Shown here: positions 1 through 8,847 of the stretch, piece by piece
Numbering within the stretch: position 1 is the first letter of the stretch
How the letters are laid out: each line of letters opens with the position of its first letter
Origin: Coleofasciculaceae cyanobacterium
Lineage (GTDB): Bacteria > Cyanobacteriota > Cyanobacteriia > Cyanobacteriales > Xenococcaceae
Assembly (NCBI GenBank): GCA_036703275.1
Contig: DATNPK010000096.1
Coordinates: 310,001 to 374,000 of the forward strand
DNA length: 64,000 nucleotides
Direction of reading: 5' to 3'
Made by a program: the position numbers and the translations under genes
The notes under the pieces: generated by a model
The model's input: the letters and a program-made list of their open reading frames with translations, nothing else
Told to the model about the DNA's origin: nothing
The model's database searches: none

Positions 1-2
1 AG

Positions 3-1184
3 CTAACTTACGCCAGACAAAACAATATCGAAACGATGGCTGCTCAATACCATAAACTTTATCAGCAGGTAATTTCTGAGTCTCGACCCTTTGAGTTAAA
101 TCAACAAGTCCGCTATCGTCGAGTCGGGGTGTTTATTAATTCCCAACTGCCGCCTACGGCACATATTCGCGTACTGGAATGGCTGCAACATCCTCTAATA
201 AGCGATCGCCTGGATGCCCAAATCTTAGACATCGACGCTTTTATCAACGACACTAACCAATTGTTCGACCTGGATGCAGTATTGATTCAGCGCAACATTA
301 TTCAACCCCACAATGTTCAACCTGTAATTGATGCCTGTCGCGATCGCAATCTGCCCATTGTTTATGAGATTGACGATAATCTATTAAACGTACCCCTAGA
401 CAAAGATCGCCAGGAAGTATACGCCAGAAGCGCTCCCGCTATCAAAGCTTTAGCCACAGCAGCCACCCAGGTAATTGTCAGCACCGAACCTTTAGCAAGA
501 CAGATGCGCACCTTTAACGATCGCGTCACGGTTATTCCTAATGTAATTGCCGAATCTAGCTGGCTCAAGCCTACAGTGGCGGTTGAATTACCTCAACAGG
601 TATTAGATATTGCTCCAGGGACTTTCAAAGTACTTTATATGGGCAACTCCTCTCATGTCGAAGACTTGGCAATGATTAAGCCAGTGTTTGACAGCTTTAA
701 CGATGAGAATCTTAATGTCAGACTGCTAGTGATTGGTGGTGAACCTGAAGTAGCGGAGAATGCACCTGATTGGTATACCCGAATCTCTATTCCTCAAGGA
801 TATGAGTCTTATGACAAGTTTGTCACTTGGTTTCGTCAAATTGCTGGAGCGTGCGATCTAGCGATCGCACCTTTAGTAGCTAATGAGTTTAATCAATATA
901 AAAGTCCTCTCAAGTTCCTCCAGTATTCCGCTGTTGGTTTACCAGGGATTTATAGCAACTGCACTCCTTATCAAGAGGTTGTTACTCACGAAGTTGATGG
1001 CATTCTAACTAATAACGATCCAGAATCTTGGCGTCAGGCAATATCAAAATGTGTCAGCGAGCGAAATAAATTGAAATTATTAGCTGAGTCAGCTCAAAAA
1101 ATAGTCTTTGAGCGATATTTGATGTCTAGCTTTGCTAATTCTTACATCAATATTTTTGAAGCAGCTTTGAAGACAATCAATTAA
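3..1184 (+). CDS. Glycosyltransferase, C-terminal part (5' end outside window)
   Basis: The frame is open from base 3, so the ATG at 36 is probably internal. The residues before and after it (LTYARQNNIETMAAQYHKLY) read like the tail of a preceding glycosyltransferase domain, which suggests a tandem-domain protein. After it come an N-terminal Rossmann-like half and a GT-B C-terminal half, with a GNSSHVEDL segment near residue 205 and a donor-site-like stretch (QYKSPLKFLQYSAVGLP) near residue 295. It probably transfers a sugar from a nucleotide sugar to a surface polysaccharide or glycan; the substrate is not predictable. A strong hairpin follows the stop. The sulfotransferases and AlgX-like gene downstream on the same strand support an exopolysaccharide role (inference). 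Confidence 0.75.
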   Translation, partial: LTYARQNNIETMAAQYHKLYQQVISESRPFELNQQVRYRRVGVFINSQLPPTAHIRVLEWLQHPLISDRLDAQILDIDAFINDTNQLFDLDAVLIQRNIIQPHNVQPVIDACRDRNLPIVYEIDDNLLNVPLDKDRQEVYARSAPAIKALATAATQVIVSTEPLARQMRTFNDRVTVIPNVIAESSWLKPTVAVELPQQVLDIAPGTFKVLYMGNSSHVEDLAMIKPVFDSFNDENLNVRLLVIGGEPEVAENAPDWYTRISIPQGYESYDKFVTWFRQIAGACDLAIAPLVANEFNQYKSPLKFLQYSAVGLPGIYSNCTPYQEVVTHEVDGILTNNDPESWRQAISKCVSERNKLKLLAESAQKIVFERYLMSSFANSYINIFEAALKTIN

Positions 1185-1185
1185 T

Positions 1186-1230
1186 AATTATTTTGATTAT
1201 GTTTCTGCGGAGGCATAATCAAAATAATTT
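1186..1230 (+). terminator. Long hairpin after the glycosyltransferase gene
   Basis: A 16-bp perfect stem (AATTATTTTGATTATG with its reverse complement) closes over a 12-base loop directly behind the stop codon at 1184. It is AT-rich and ends in a short T run, so it is a probable transcription terminator. A second hairpin (TGTCAGTTT / AAACTGACA, 1241-1270) follows a few bases later. Confidence 0.6.
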
Positions 1231-1448
1231 CTCAAACTTTTGTCAGTTTTTGTCCGTAAATAAACTGACATTCAATAATAAAACTGATAAGGTTGGGCAG
1301 ATAAAAAAACTCAATCGGGAGGTAGGCTTGAAACAATAAAAAATTATCGAACAATCAATAAAAAAGAGAAAAAAGATTGTTCCATTATATAGAACGGTAA
1401 CTACACATCATGCTTTGAACTTCATTAATTAAGTAGCATCAACTAACT

Positions 1449-2546
1449 ATGAAAACTCTAATTTATTCCTTAGGTAAAAGTGGCACTACTGCGCTTGCTT
1501 ATTCAATCTCTAAGGCTTTTGATAATCATGAATTAATTTTTGAACCTAGCCAGTTGAGTAAGATTGACTTTACTCAGAATGATTTAATTGTTAAATCAAT
1601 ATTTGCCGAACGATGGGAAAAAGATCGAGACTATTTTCAAAAATTTGATAAAAATATTTTACTAATTAGAAATCCTTTGGATAGGATTGTTAGTTATTTA
1701 CTGTATATGCCCTACAACGGAGACGGTTATTCTGATGATCGCAATGCTCAAACTTATGTAAATCTCCTCAAGAAAAAGGTAGAAGATCCTGAGTCGGTTG
1801 GCATATATGATATTGACAAATGTTATAGTGACATTGATATAACTAAACGTGGTTCATTAATTGAAGTAGTTAAAAAACAATCTCAAAATATTCAGGACTT
1901 ATACCAAAGTCCTTATGGCAAAAACTTTTTTGTCCTAAAATATGAGGATTTTGTGCAAAATAATCTTGAAGAATTAAGTGACTATTTAGGTCGAACAATC
2001 TCTAACAATATTAAAGTTTCTGAAAAATTCAAGAGAACAGAAAGAAGTAAAAGTTTTGGTAATTATAAATCTTTTTTCTTAAAAAATGAGCTAAAATCCA
2101 GCTTGATTGATTTTGAGAGTTTTAATCAAATATTTGGATATATGTCAGAGCCTGATGTTATCTCGTCTAGTAACGAAGACAGCACTGCACTATCTGCTGA
2201 AATGACATATATCTACACAACTAAAATTATCAATGAATATAGAAGTAAAAATCTAATTCCTTTATATCAACATGGAAAAGTAAAGATTAAACAAGAAGGT
2301 CTTTTGTTCGATCGAGCTAGAAGATGTTTGGCTAAAAATAAACTTGAAGAAGCTGAAAGATTACTGCTAAAATCTGTAACAATTAACAATTGTTTTTTAG
2401 CTAGTCATTTCCAACTTGCTAAAATTTACAAGAAAAAACAGAATTTTTCTCTCTGTGTTAATCATCTTAAAGAATGCTTAAGTATAGAGCCAACTTGCGA
2501 AGATGCTTTGAAAATGTTCCTCCAACTTGAGATGTCTAAATGTTGA
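1449..2546 (+). CDS. Sulfotransferase-family protein with C-terminal TPR-like helices
   Basis: The N-terminus shows a 5'-phosphosulfate-binding (PAPS) loop, SLGKSGTTALAYSISKAF (residues 6-23). A 3'-phosphate-binding stretch, LLIRNPLDRIVSYLL, lies near residue 76. About the last 80 residues look like TPR helices (KNKLEEAERLLLKSVTINN, FSLCVNHLKECLSIEP). The family moves a sulfuryl group from PAPS to a hydroxyl or amino group of a glycan or small molecule. The coding DNA is distinctly AT-rich with poor HIP1 content, unlike the neighbouring housekeeping genes, which fits horizontal acquisition. It is the first of three sulfotransferase genes that are not close copies of each other. The substrate is unknown; sulfated exopolysaccharide is the best guess. 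Confidence 0.75.
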   Translation: MKTLIYSLGKSGTTALAYSISKAFDNHELIFEPSQLSKIDFTQNDLIVKSIFAERWEKDRDYFQKFDKNILLIRNPLDRIVSYLLYMPYNGDGYSDDRNAQTYVNLLKKKVEDPESVGIYDIDKCYSDIDITKRGSLIEVVKKQSQNIQDLYQSPYGKNFFVLKYEDFVQNNLEELSDYLGRTISNNIKVSEKFKRTERSKSFGNYKSFFLKNELKSSLIDFESFNQIFGYMSEPDVISSSNEDSTALSAEMTYIYTTKIINEYRSKNLIPLYQHGKVKIKQEGLLFDRARRCLAKNKLEEAERLLLKSVTINNCFLASHFQLAKIYKKKQNFSLCVNHLKECLSIEPTCEDALKMFLQLEMSKC

Positions 2547-2852
2547 TGAAAAATTTGCTAAAAATTTGAATCTGCTAAAGTTATGCCTAGACTAAAAATG
2601 TTCTTAAAAGTCTAACACTATCTTTAATAGATATTGGTTTATTGAGACTTTAAGCAAATATTAATGTCTAGGTATCTTGGTATTTTTGAATCGGTTAGTG
2701 TGGAACAGAATAGATAATAGAAGATTATGCTATTATTTGCAAAGCTAAAAAACGGCAAACAAGCAACCTTAATAGTTAACAGTAAGTATTTAAAAATTGT
2801 CAGTAATTATTAATAATTATTAATCAGTGACGAATAATTGATAACATACATT

Positions 2853-3950
2853 ATGTCAAAAAATATTGCTTTAAATTCCATAGTACCTAAAACGACTATC
2901 ATCAATGCAATACCAGAAACTGAGCGTTCTCTAAAGCAATATGAACAGGAATTTATCCAGTTATGCCAAGAAATTAATCAGCTTAAAGGCAATTTGAAAC
3001 TCAAATACAACGAATTAGCCATTCTTCAGGAAAATATTGCTGATAAAAAAAAAATTATATCTCAAATAAATACTCAAGCTAAAAAACTCAACGATATTAG
3101 GCTGAATTTACCCAATTTTTTGATTATAGGAGCGCAGAAAGGAGGTACTACCTGGCTACATGAAAACCTCAAACGACATCCTCAGATCTTTTTACCTCAA
3201 GGGAGAAAAGAATTAGAATTCTTTAGTTATTATCAAAAAAAACTTGCCGATCATGGTTTAGGTTATTACTTAAAATACTTTAACCGCTTTGATGATGTAA
3301 TTCAGACAAAAAAGTTTAAAGCAATTGGTGAAGCCACGCCTAGTTATTTTTGGTCAACCAACCCTCGTCGTAAATGGACACATCCGCCGAATAGATATTT
3401 TAACGAGCAAATACCTGAGTCTGTATTTAATATTTTAAGTTCAGATATAAAGCTAATCCTTTGTTTAAGAGATCCTGTTGAAAGAGCAATATCTGCTTAT
3501 TTTCATCATATACAGCGCGATCGCATCACTTATGAATCACAAAGCATATTTGATGTTGGTCATTTATACGGCATTATCGACATGGGTTTTTATAGCCAAC
3601 ATCTTAATGCCTGGCTAAAAAAGTTTTCCCTAAAAAACTTTAAAGTATTAATTTACGAAAGAGATATTAAACAGAACAAACAGCAAACCATTGAAAATAT
3701 TTGTGGTTTTTTAGGTGTAGATCCTCAACTATTTCCTCCCTCCACTAACTTAGATAAATACCATAATAGAGGACTACAATATTCCATTGAAGCCGAGGGA
3801 GTATATTTAATATGTCCTGAGAATAGCGATCGCACAATCGTGATTACACAAGATGAATTACACCAACTAAGGCAGATATATCGTGCTGATTATTTATCTT
3901 TGCAAAAAACTTTAAATCTAGATTTATCTGAGTACTGGAAGTTTGATTAA
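2853..3950 (+). CDS. Sulfotransferase with N-terminal coiled coil
   Basis: I chose the ATG at 2853 (MSKNIALNS); a TTG at 2838 in the same frame is less likely. Residues about 25-80 form a coiled coil rich in Q, E, K and L. The sulfotransferase domain follows, with a 5'-PSB loop (FLIIGAQKGGTTWLHENL), the downstream signature HPQIFLPQGRKELEFFS, and a 3'-PB motif (LILCLRDPVERAISAYFHH). This is the layout of heparan-sulfate-type and bacterial polysaccharide sulfotransferases that use PAPS. Its end is 70 bases before the chosen start of the next sulfotransferase, so the two are probably co-transcribed. The acceptor cannot be read from sequence; the glycosyltransferase upstream suggests a surface glycan. 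Confidence 0.82.
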   Translation: MSKNIALNSIVPKTTIINAIPETERSLKQYEQEFIQLCQEINQLKGNLKLKYNELAILQENIADKKKIISQINTQAKKLNDIRLNLPNFLIIGAQKGGTTWLHENLKRHPQIFLPQGRKELEFFSYYQKKLADHGLGYYLKYFNRFDDVIQTKKFKAIGEATPSYFWSTNPRRKWTHPPNRYFNEQIPESVFNILSSDIKLILCLRDPVERAISAYFHHIQRDRITYESQSIFDVGHLYGIIDMGFYSQHLNAWLKKFSLKNFKVLIYERDIKQNKQQTIENICGFLGVDPQLFPPSTNLDKYHNRGLQYSIEAEGVYLICPENSDRTIVITQDELHQLRQIYRADYLSLQKTLNLDLSEYWKFD

Positions 3951-4020
3951 TCTTGAAATAATAGATTGTGACGGTAGTATCAATCTATTATTTCTTTTTA
4001 CTCTTTACTACAACATAGTA

Positions 4021-4851
4021 ATGTCCCAAACAAAACCCAACTTTCTTTGTATTGGCGCACAAAAAGCTGGCACTACCTGGCTATATAATATTTTGCGGCA
4101 TCACCCTGATATTTGGATGCCACCCATGAAGGAAATACATTACTTTGATTATTTGCATCTCAAACAGATTGATTGGCCAAGAAAACGTATGCAGCAACTG
4201 CAAACTGCCCTCGGTCAATTTATTAAAGGAAAATTTGATTATCAAAAGCTTGAATTTCTTGCCAAAATGGCAGTAACGGAAAAGTTCGACGATGATTATT
4301 ATTTATCTTTATTTAAAAATGCAGATCGTAAAATTGTTGCTGATATAACGCCAGACTATTCAGCATTAAACGATCGAGGTTTTGCTCATATTTCTCAGCT
4401 TTTACCAGAAGCAAAGATAATCTTTATTATGCGTAATCCCATCAAAAGAGCCTGGTCGCAGGCTGTAATGCAAAAACGCAAAGATATCGCTAACAACAAA
4501 AATATTAGCCACCAAGAATGGATTCAAGTACTTAATAATAGTCGTAACTATCGATTCTCTAACTATATAGAAACAGTCGAGCTATGTAAAAACCATTTTG
4601 CCAGAGAAAATCGATTATTTTTGATCTACGATGACATTTGCTTTCATCCCCTAAAAAGTTTAGAAAGAATTTGTAACTTTCTCGAAATAGATTATGAGGA
4701 AAATATTTTTGCTGATTATGTAAGCCAGAAATTTAATGCTAGTCCTAAATATAAAATTCCTTTTCAAGTAGAATCTTTTCTTCAGCAAAAGCTAGAGATT
4801 CAAAGTAGCTTTGTGCAAAAAACTTTTGCTCCAGCTAGCTTTAAAATGTAG
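4021..4851 (+). CDS. Sulfotransferase
   Basis: A 276-residue protein starting at the ATG at 4021 (MSQTKPNFLC). The open frame extends back to 3943, but that part overlaps the preceding gene and precedes the family's normal start. The PAPS 5'-PSB loop is FLCIGAQKAGTTWLYNIL (residues 8-25), followed by the typical HHPDIWMPPMKEIHYFD. The 3'-PB region is IIFIMRNPIKRAWSQAVM (about residues 136-153). It belongs to the same broad family as the gene before it but differs clearly in sequence and lacks the coiled coil, so the two probably act on different positions or acceptors. The predicted protein is soluble and cytoplasmic. Confidence 0.82.
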   Translation: MSQTKPNFLCIGAQKAGTTWLYNILRHHPDIWMPPMKEIHYFDYLHLKQIDWPRKRMQQLQTALGQFIKGKFDYQKLEFLAKMAVTEKFDDDYYLSLFKNADRKIVADITPDYSALNDRGFAHISQLLPEAKIIFIMRNPIKRAWSQAVMQKRKDIANNKNISHQEWIQVLNNSRNYRFSNYIETVELCKNHFARENRLFLIYDDICFHPLKSLERICNFLEIDYEENIFADYVSQKFNASPKYKIPFQVESFLQQKLEIQSSFVQKTFAPASFKM

Positions 4852-4906
4852 CGATCGCAACTAAACTTTGGCATTTAACTAATATTAAATAGTTTGATTT
4901 AAAAAT

Positions 4907-6541
4907 ATGTCAAATCTAGATCCGCAAGATAAATTTAACACTTACGGTATTGAAGATCGAATTAAGACGTATGAAAATAAACTAAAACAAGATTTTCAAG
5001 ACTGGCGAGAAGTAGAAAGCTTTTCTCTTTTACTACAAGAAAAGATGCCGCTAAAAGCAGATTTTTTTGCTCGTCAAGCAGAAAGCTTATTTTTAACTAG
5101 TTATCCCCAGATCGAGCGAGATAAACTAGTATTTGAAAATATTGATTGGGCAGATTATATTGAATTTAATCTCGATTTAAAACGAGCCAGCTTTACTAAG
5201 CTCAAAGCGATTAGACATCTTTACACCCATGGAATAGCTGAAGGAAGATTAGGTAGATATCTTATTGCTACAGGAAAAGCTGATGCAGCAGTAGATTTTT
5301 TTACGAACAAAATATTAAAATATCCTCAGAAGAAAATATTTTATTTGGGTTATCAAAAATTATTAACTAAATTGGCTAATTTAACCGCAAAAACTAATCA
5401 AGCCAAAAGTTTAGAATCAGCCGACTTTCCCGATAAATTAATTAAACTTCAACTGCAATTAATTAACCATAATTTATCCTTAAAAGCTAAATTACTCCAA
5501 ACAGAGAATAGTTTGCAGCAGCTAGAGTATCAGGTAAAATATCAGGCAAAGTTAAATCAAGCAGATAATTTAGCTAAACAGGATATTTTTAAGCTTAAAT
5601 CTTTAGAGAATGAGCCACAATATCCGACAGTGGGAAAAACATCCGCTAATAATGTAGCGATCGCAGGTAAATCTGGCTGGTTTTTTATTAATGGGGGATC
5701 TAATAGCCTGATGAAATATCATACAGGTAGAAAACAGCTTTCACCGCCTGAAATAAATCAATGGAATCAACTATTACAGCAAAGAATTGAATGGCACAAA
5801 GCTCTTCAAATAAAATATCAGCACATATTTGTTCCTAATAAAATAGCAGTTTATCCTGAATTCTATCCGCACGATTTAGACATTAAAAGCGAGCGACCAA
5901 TTCTGCAACTTCAAAAAGAATGTCAGCAAGCTTTCTTATATCCTCTGGATATATTTTTAGAACAGAAAACTCACTATCGACTATATGATAAACAAGACTG
6001 TCACTGGAACTTTTGGGGATGTTACTTTGCCTACAATTTAATTTGCCAATTACTAAAAATTAAACCTCAGATAAAACTGTTTGATACTCCGATTAAAATT
6101 AGTCAACAAAAGGGAGATTTAGGCGATAAATTTGGAATTCAAACCCGATCGCTGCAAGCAAATCTAAAGCTTAAAGCCCAGATCGTTTATGACAATCAAG
6201 TAATCAATTACTGTCATCAAGGTAGCAGGAGAATTTTAAAAAATGACAGTATATCTCACGGTAAAATGATTATTTTTGGAGATAGCTTTTCTAATCCTGG
6301 ATTTCCCAACTACACTGCTAAAAAACGCTTGACAGCTAGACTTTCATCTTTATTTGCCGAAACTTTAAACGAAGTTCATTTCATTTGGACTCCCTGGATT
6401 GATTACGACTATATCGAGCGAGAAAAGCCCGATTTTGTCTTAACAGAAATGGCGGAAAGATTTCTAGTTAGAATTCCCGACGATCGCGCTCATCTTCCCT
6501 TAAATGAATTTGCCGCGATGAAACTCAGTCAATACAAATAG
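4907..6541 (+). CDS. AlgX/AlgJ-like SGNH protein, putative polysaccharide O-acetylation
   Basis: Three parts are visible. Residues about 85-120 hold the WxxYxxxNxDL...HxxxHGxxEGR motif (DWADYIEFNLDLKRASF, HLYTHGIAEGRLGR), a short module common in cyanobacterial glycan enzymes. A coiled coil follows at 190-225. The C-terminal 290 residues resemble the SGNH-hydrolase-like domain of AlgX/AlgJ, with GKSGWFFINGG, the catalytic-type DCHWNFWG (Asp-x-His) and IIFGDSFSNPG (nucleophile Ser). AlgJ/AlgX proteins acetylate alginate; related proteins acetylate other polysaccharides. No signal peptide is evident, which is odd for a periplasmic acetyltransferase, and no MBOAT partner lies in the window. The position after three sulfotransferases suggests decoration of the same polymer. 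Confidence 0.7.
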   Translation: MSNLDPQDKFNTYGIEDRIKTYENKLKQDFQDWREVESFSLLLQEKMPLKADFFARQAESLFLTSYPQIERDKLVFENIDWADYIEFNLDLKRASFTKLKAIRHLYTHGIAEGRLGRYLIATGKADAAVDFFTNKILKYPQKKIFYLGYQKLLTKLANLTAKTNQAKSLESADFPDKLIKLQLQLINHNLSLKAKLLQTENSLQQLEYQVKYQAKLNQADNLAKQDIFKLKSLENEPQYPTVGKTSANNVAIAGKSGWFFINGGSNSLMKYHTGRKQLSPPEINQWNQLLQQRIEWHKALQIKYQHIFVPNKIAVYPEFYPHDLDIKSERPILQLQKECQQAFLYPLDIFLEQKTHYRLYDKQDCHWNFWGCYFAYNLICQLLKIKPQIKLFDTPIKISQQKGDLGDKFGIQTRSLQANLKLKAQIVYDNQVINYCHQGSRRILKNDSISHGKMIIFGDSFSNPGFPNYTAKKRLTARLSSLFAETLNEVHFIWTPWIDYDYIEREKPDFVLTEMAERFLVRIPDDRAHLPLNEFAAMKLSQYK

Positions 6542-6569
6542 TAAATACAATCTAGTTGCTATTTTCTAC

Positions 6570-8699
6570 TTACTGCTCAACTCCTTGAATTACTGGAGTA
6601 ATACCTTGTTCTCTAAAAGGACGCGGATTTCCCTGCCAGTTAAAGTCACTGATCCGCAAACTAAATGAACCAATTTCTAGTACGGGATTATAGCGCAAGA
6701 CTATATTATGCGTCCGTCGGCTATATTCTAAGAGGTAGTCGGTGCTAATCGTATCATTATCTTTTAGATCGAAAGAAGTTTGATATCCCAAACGAATTGG
6801 ACCATAAATTTGTTGAGTAATGCCAAAAGATATAATTTGGCGATCTACTAAGCGATCAAAGAGAAAAGGAGATTCATCGCCACGAAGATTTTGGGAGTAG
6901 CTTAACTTAAATCCCGTATAGTCAAGCCAAGAACGGGAAAAATGACCTACTTGACCTTGAATACCGATGCTTCCTTCTAAAGACAGTTGTGAATCGCTAT
7001 TGCTATAAAAACTACCCACCCCCGAAACTCCAGTAAACAAGTCTAGATAAGGAACTACAGGAACAGGAGTGTAGCGTAATCCTTGTTCTTTAGTACTGGG
7101 TAATGCTTCTCCCCGCCAAATAGAAAAGTTTTTGTTGAGAAACGCTGCTGCTTGATAGCGCGTTAGGTTAATGCGATCGCTGTCTCGATTTGCAGCTAAT
7201 AAGTCTTGTCTGTCGGTGTCGGCACTAACATTTTGAATTGACCCCTGATAGTCCAAAGTTACGCCAGTATTGCCAATTGCTATTTGAGGTGAAGTGAGAA
7301 CTCCCCCAATGCTACTTCTGACCGTTTGAAAACCTAAAGAACCATTAAACAGGCGATCGCGGAAATTATATTCTAAAGCAAATTTGTAGGGATTACTGAG
7401 GTTGCCTATTCTCTGCTGTAGTCCTACATTAGCGCGTAAATTAGACTCAATATCATTAAAATCAAAGCTGGTCAGACTTAAACTACTATCTAAATCTGTT
7501 CTTGGCGTAAAATAAGCGTTTATCTGGCTATTTAAGCCAAATACGTCTGAATTAAACAGACCGCCTTCGTCAGATTCACTGAAGCTAAAAGTGGTAGGAA
7601 ACAGCGCGCGCTGCCAAAAATATTGTGGGGTAATTTCCCAGTTAAACTGTTGGCTATTGATAATGTTCAAGGTGCGTTCAATATATAATCCTCCTCTTTC
7701 ATCCCCGTCAAAAGCAAGGTTAAATAATCCTGGGCGTGTTGGACGACTATCGAAGGCAAACGCACCAACCAATAGAGGTATAGTCAAACTATCGTCAACT
7801 ACGAGGCGAGATTTCTCGGTAGTTAATTTACCCCTTAGAGAATCTAGCTGTTGGAAAGTTGCTGTTGCGGCGCGTAATTCCAATTCAGGTGGAGAAAAAG
7901 GATCGTTAGTCAGGCGAAGATTTTTGGCTGTCCAAGTATCTGTTTCAAAATCAACCTTTTCGGCTTCAAACCGCAAACGATTAATTGTGCCACCATCAAT
8001 ATTGTTGCCGCTGCCAATCAGATCGATTCCCTGGCTGCCAATCGTTGTGCCGATGCCTTCTGCTGCCGTAACGTCGGTTAAAGGCTGGTTATCGATTAGG
8101 CGATCGCTTAAGGCTCGATCCAAAATTGTTGGTGATGATACTAGCCGTCGATCAAAATCTGTATCTTGATTAAGACTAGGTTGATAGATTTCGCCCCCCG
8201 CATTCAAAATAACTCCTCGGTCTGCAACTAAATCATATTCAAACTTTTCGCCCCGCAGAACTTGTTCCCCGCGTTTGAGAACCACATTATCTCTAGCCAC
8301 AGCCAAACGGTCAGTTAAATTGATCTCCAGGCTATCGCTAGTCATTACAGATTGAGCAAAACGCATGACTACGTTACCCTCGGCAGTAATTATTTTTCTT
8401 TTCTGGTCATATTCTTGGCGATCGGCAATTACTTCAATTACCTCCACCGCATCTACAGGAATGGATGGTTGAAATTTTTCATCTATAGGTATTTGAAATT
8501 GTGCTTCTCCTTGACGCTCTTGAGTAATTAAATAAGAACGACCCGTAATTAATAAATTCTGCTGCGATGATGGACTGACGCGATCGGGTAAGAAACTCGC
8601 TTTCTTTTTGATATCTGGCAACTCCGCAGCTAATAAAGATAATTGCAGCAAATATATCCACAAAGCTATTCCAACACAATACCGCAAAAAACTGACCAT
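6570..8699 (-). CDS. LptD/OstA-like outer-membrane protein (DUF3769 family)
   Basis: A 709-residue protein with a signal peptide (residues 1-24, cleaving near LLAAELPD). An OstA/LptD N-terminal-type domain follows at about 85-170, with the repeating pattern ITAEGNVVMRF, SDSLEINLTDRLAVARDNVVL and LRGEKFEYDL. The remainder is a long series of alternating beta strands typical of an outer-membrane barrel. Cyanobacterial members of this family are treated as the LptD equivalent, inserting lipopolysaccharide into the outer membrane. The gene is convergent with the AlgX-like gene. It fits an envelope-building neighbourhood, but the family is widespread and its position here may be incidental. Confidence 0.75.
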   Translation of the reverse strand: MVSFLRYCVGIALWIYLLQLSLLAAELPDIKKKASFLPDRVSPSSQQNLLITGRSYLITQERQGEAQFQIPIDEKFQPSIPVDAVEVIEVIADRQEYDQKRKIITAEGNVVMRFAQSVMTSDSLEINLTDRLAVARDNVVLKRGEQVLRGEKFEYDLVADRGVILNAGGEIYQPSLNQDTDFDRRLVSSPTILDRALSDRLIDNQPLTDVTAAEGIGTTIGSQGIDLIGSGNNIDGGTINRLRFEAEKVDFETDTWTAKNLRLTNDPFSPPELELRAATATFQQLDSLRGKLTTEKSRLVVDDSLTIPLLVGAFAFDSRPTRPGLFNLAFDGDERGGLYIERTLNIINSQQFNWEITPQYFWQRALFPTTFSFSESDEGGLFNSDVFGLNSQINAYFTPRTDLDSSLSLTSFDFNDIESNLRANVGLQQRIGNLSNPYKFALEYNFRDRLFNGSLGFQTVRSSIGGVLTSPQIAIGNTGVTLDYQGSIQNVSADTDRQDLLAANRDSDRINLTRYQAAAFLNKNFSIWRGEALPSTKEQGLRYTPVPVVPYLDLFTGVSGVGSFYSNSDSQLSLEGSIGIQGQVGHFSRSWLDYTGFKLSYSQNLRGDESPFLFDRLVDRQIISFGITQQIYGPIRLGYQTSFDLKDNDTISTDYLLEYSRRTHNIVLRYNPVLEIGSFSLRISDFNWQGNPRPFREQGITPVIQGVEQ

Positions 8700-8847
8700 A
8701 AAGGGCTTTTTGGCAACAATTCAGTAGTATAACTCTTTCTTAAAAAAGTGATTAGCTATTAGCTTTTAGTTTTAACTACGTAAGATGCTAATTCTAAGCA
8801 ATTAATTACTAGTCATAAACCATAAGCGAAGGAAAACTTACTACTTA

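Noticed and set aside
7591-8169. A 192-residue plus-strand frame opposite the LptD-like gene.
   Set aside because: It is a shadow of the strong minus-strand coding sequence, with Ser/Arg-rich composition and no family match.
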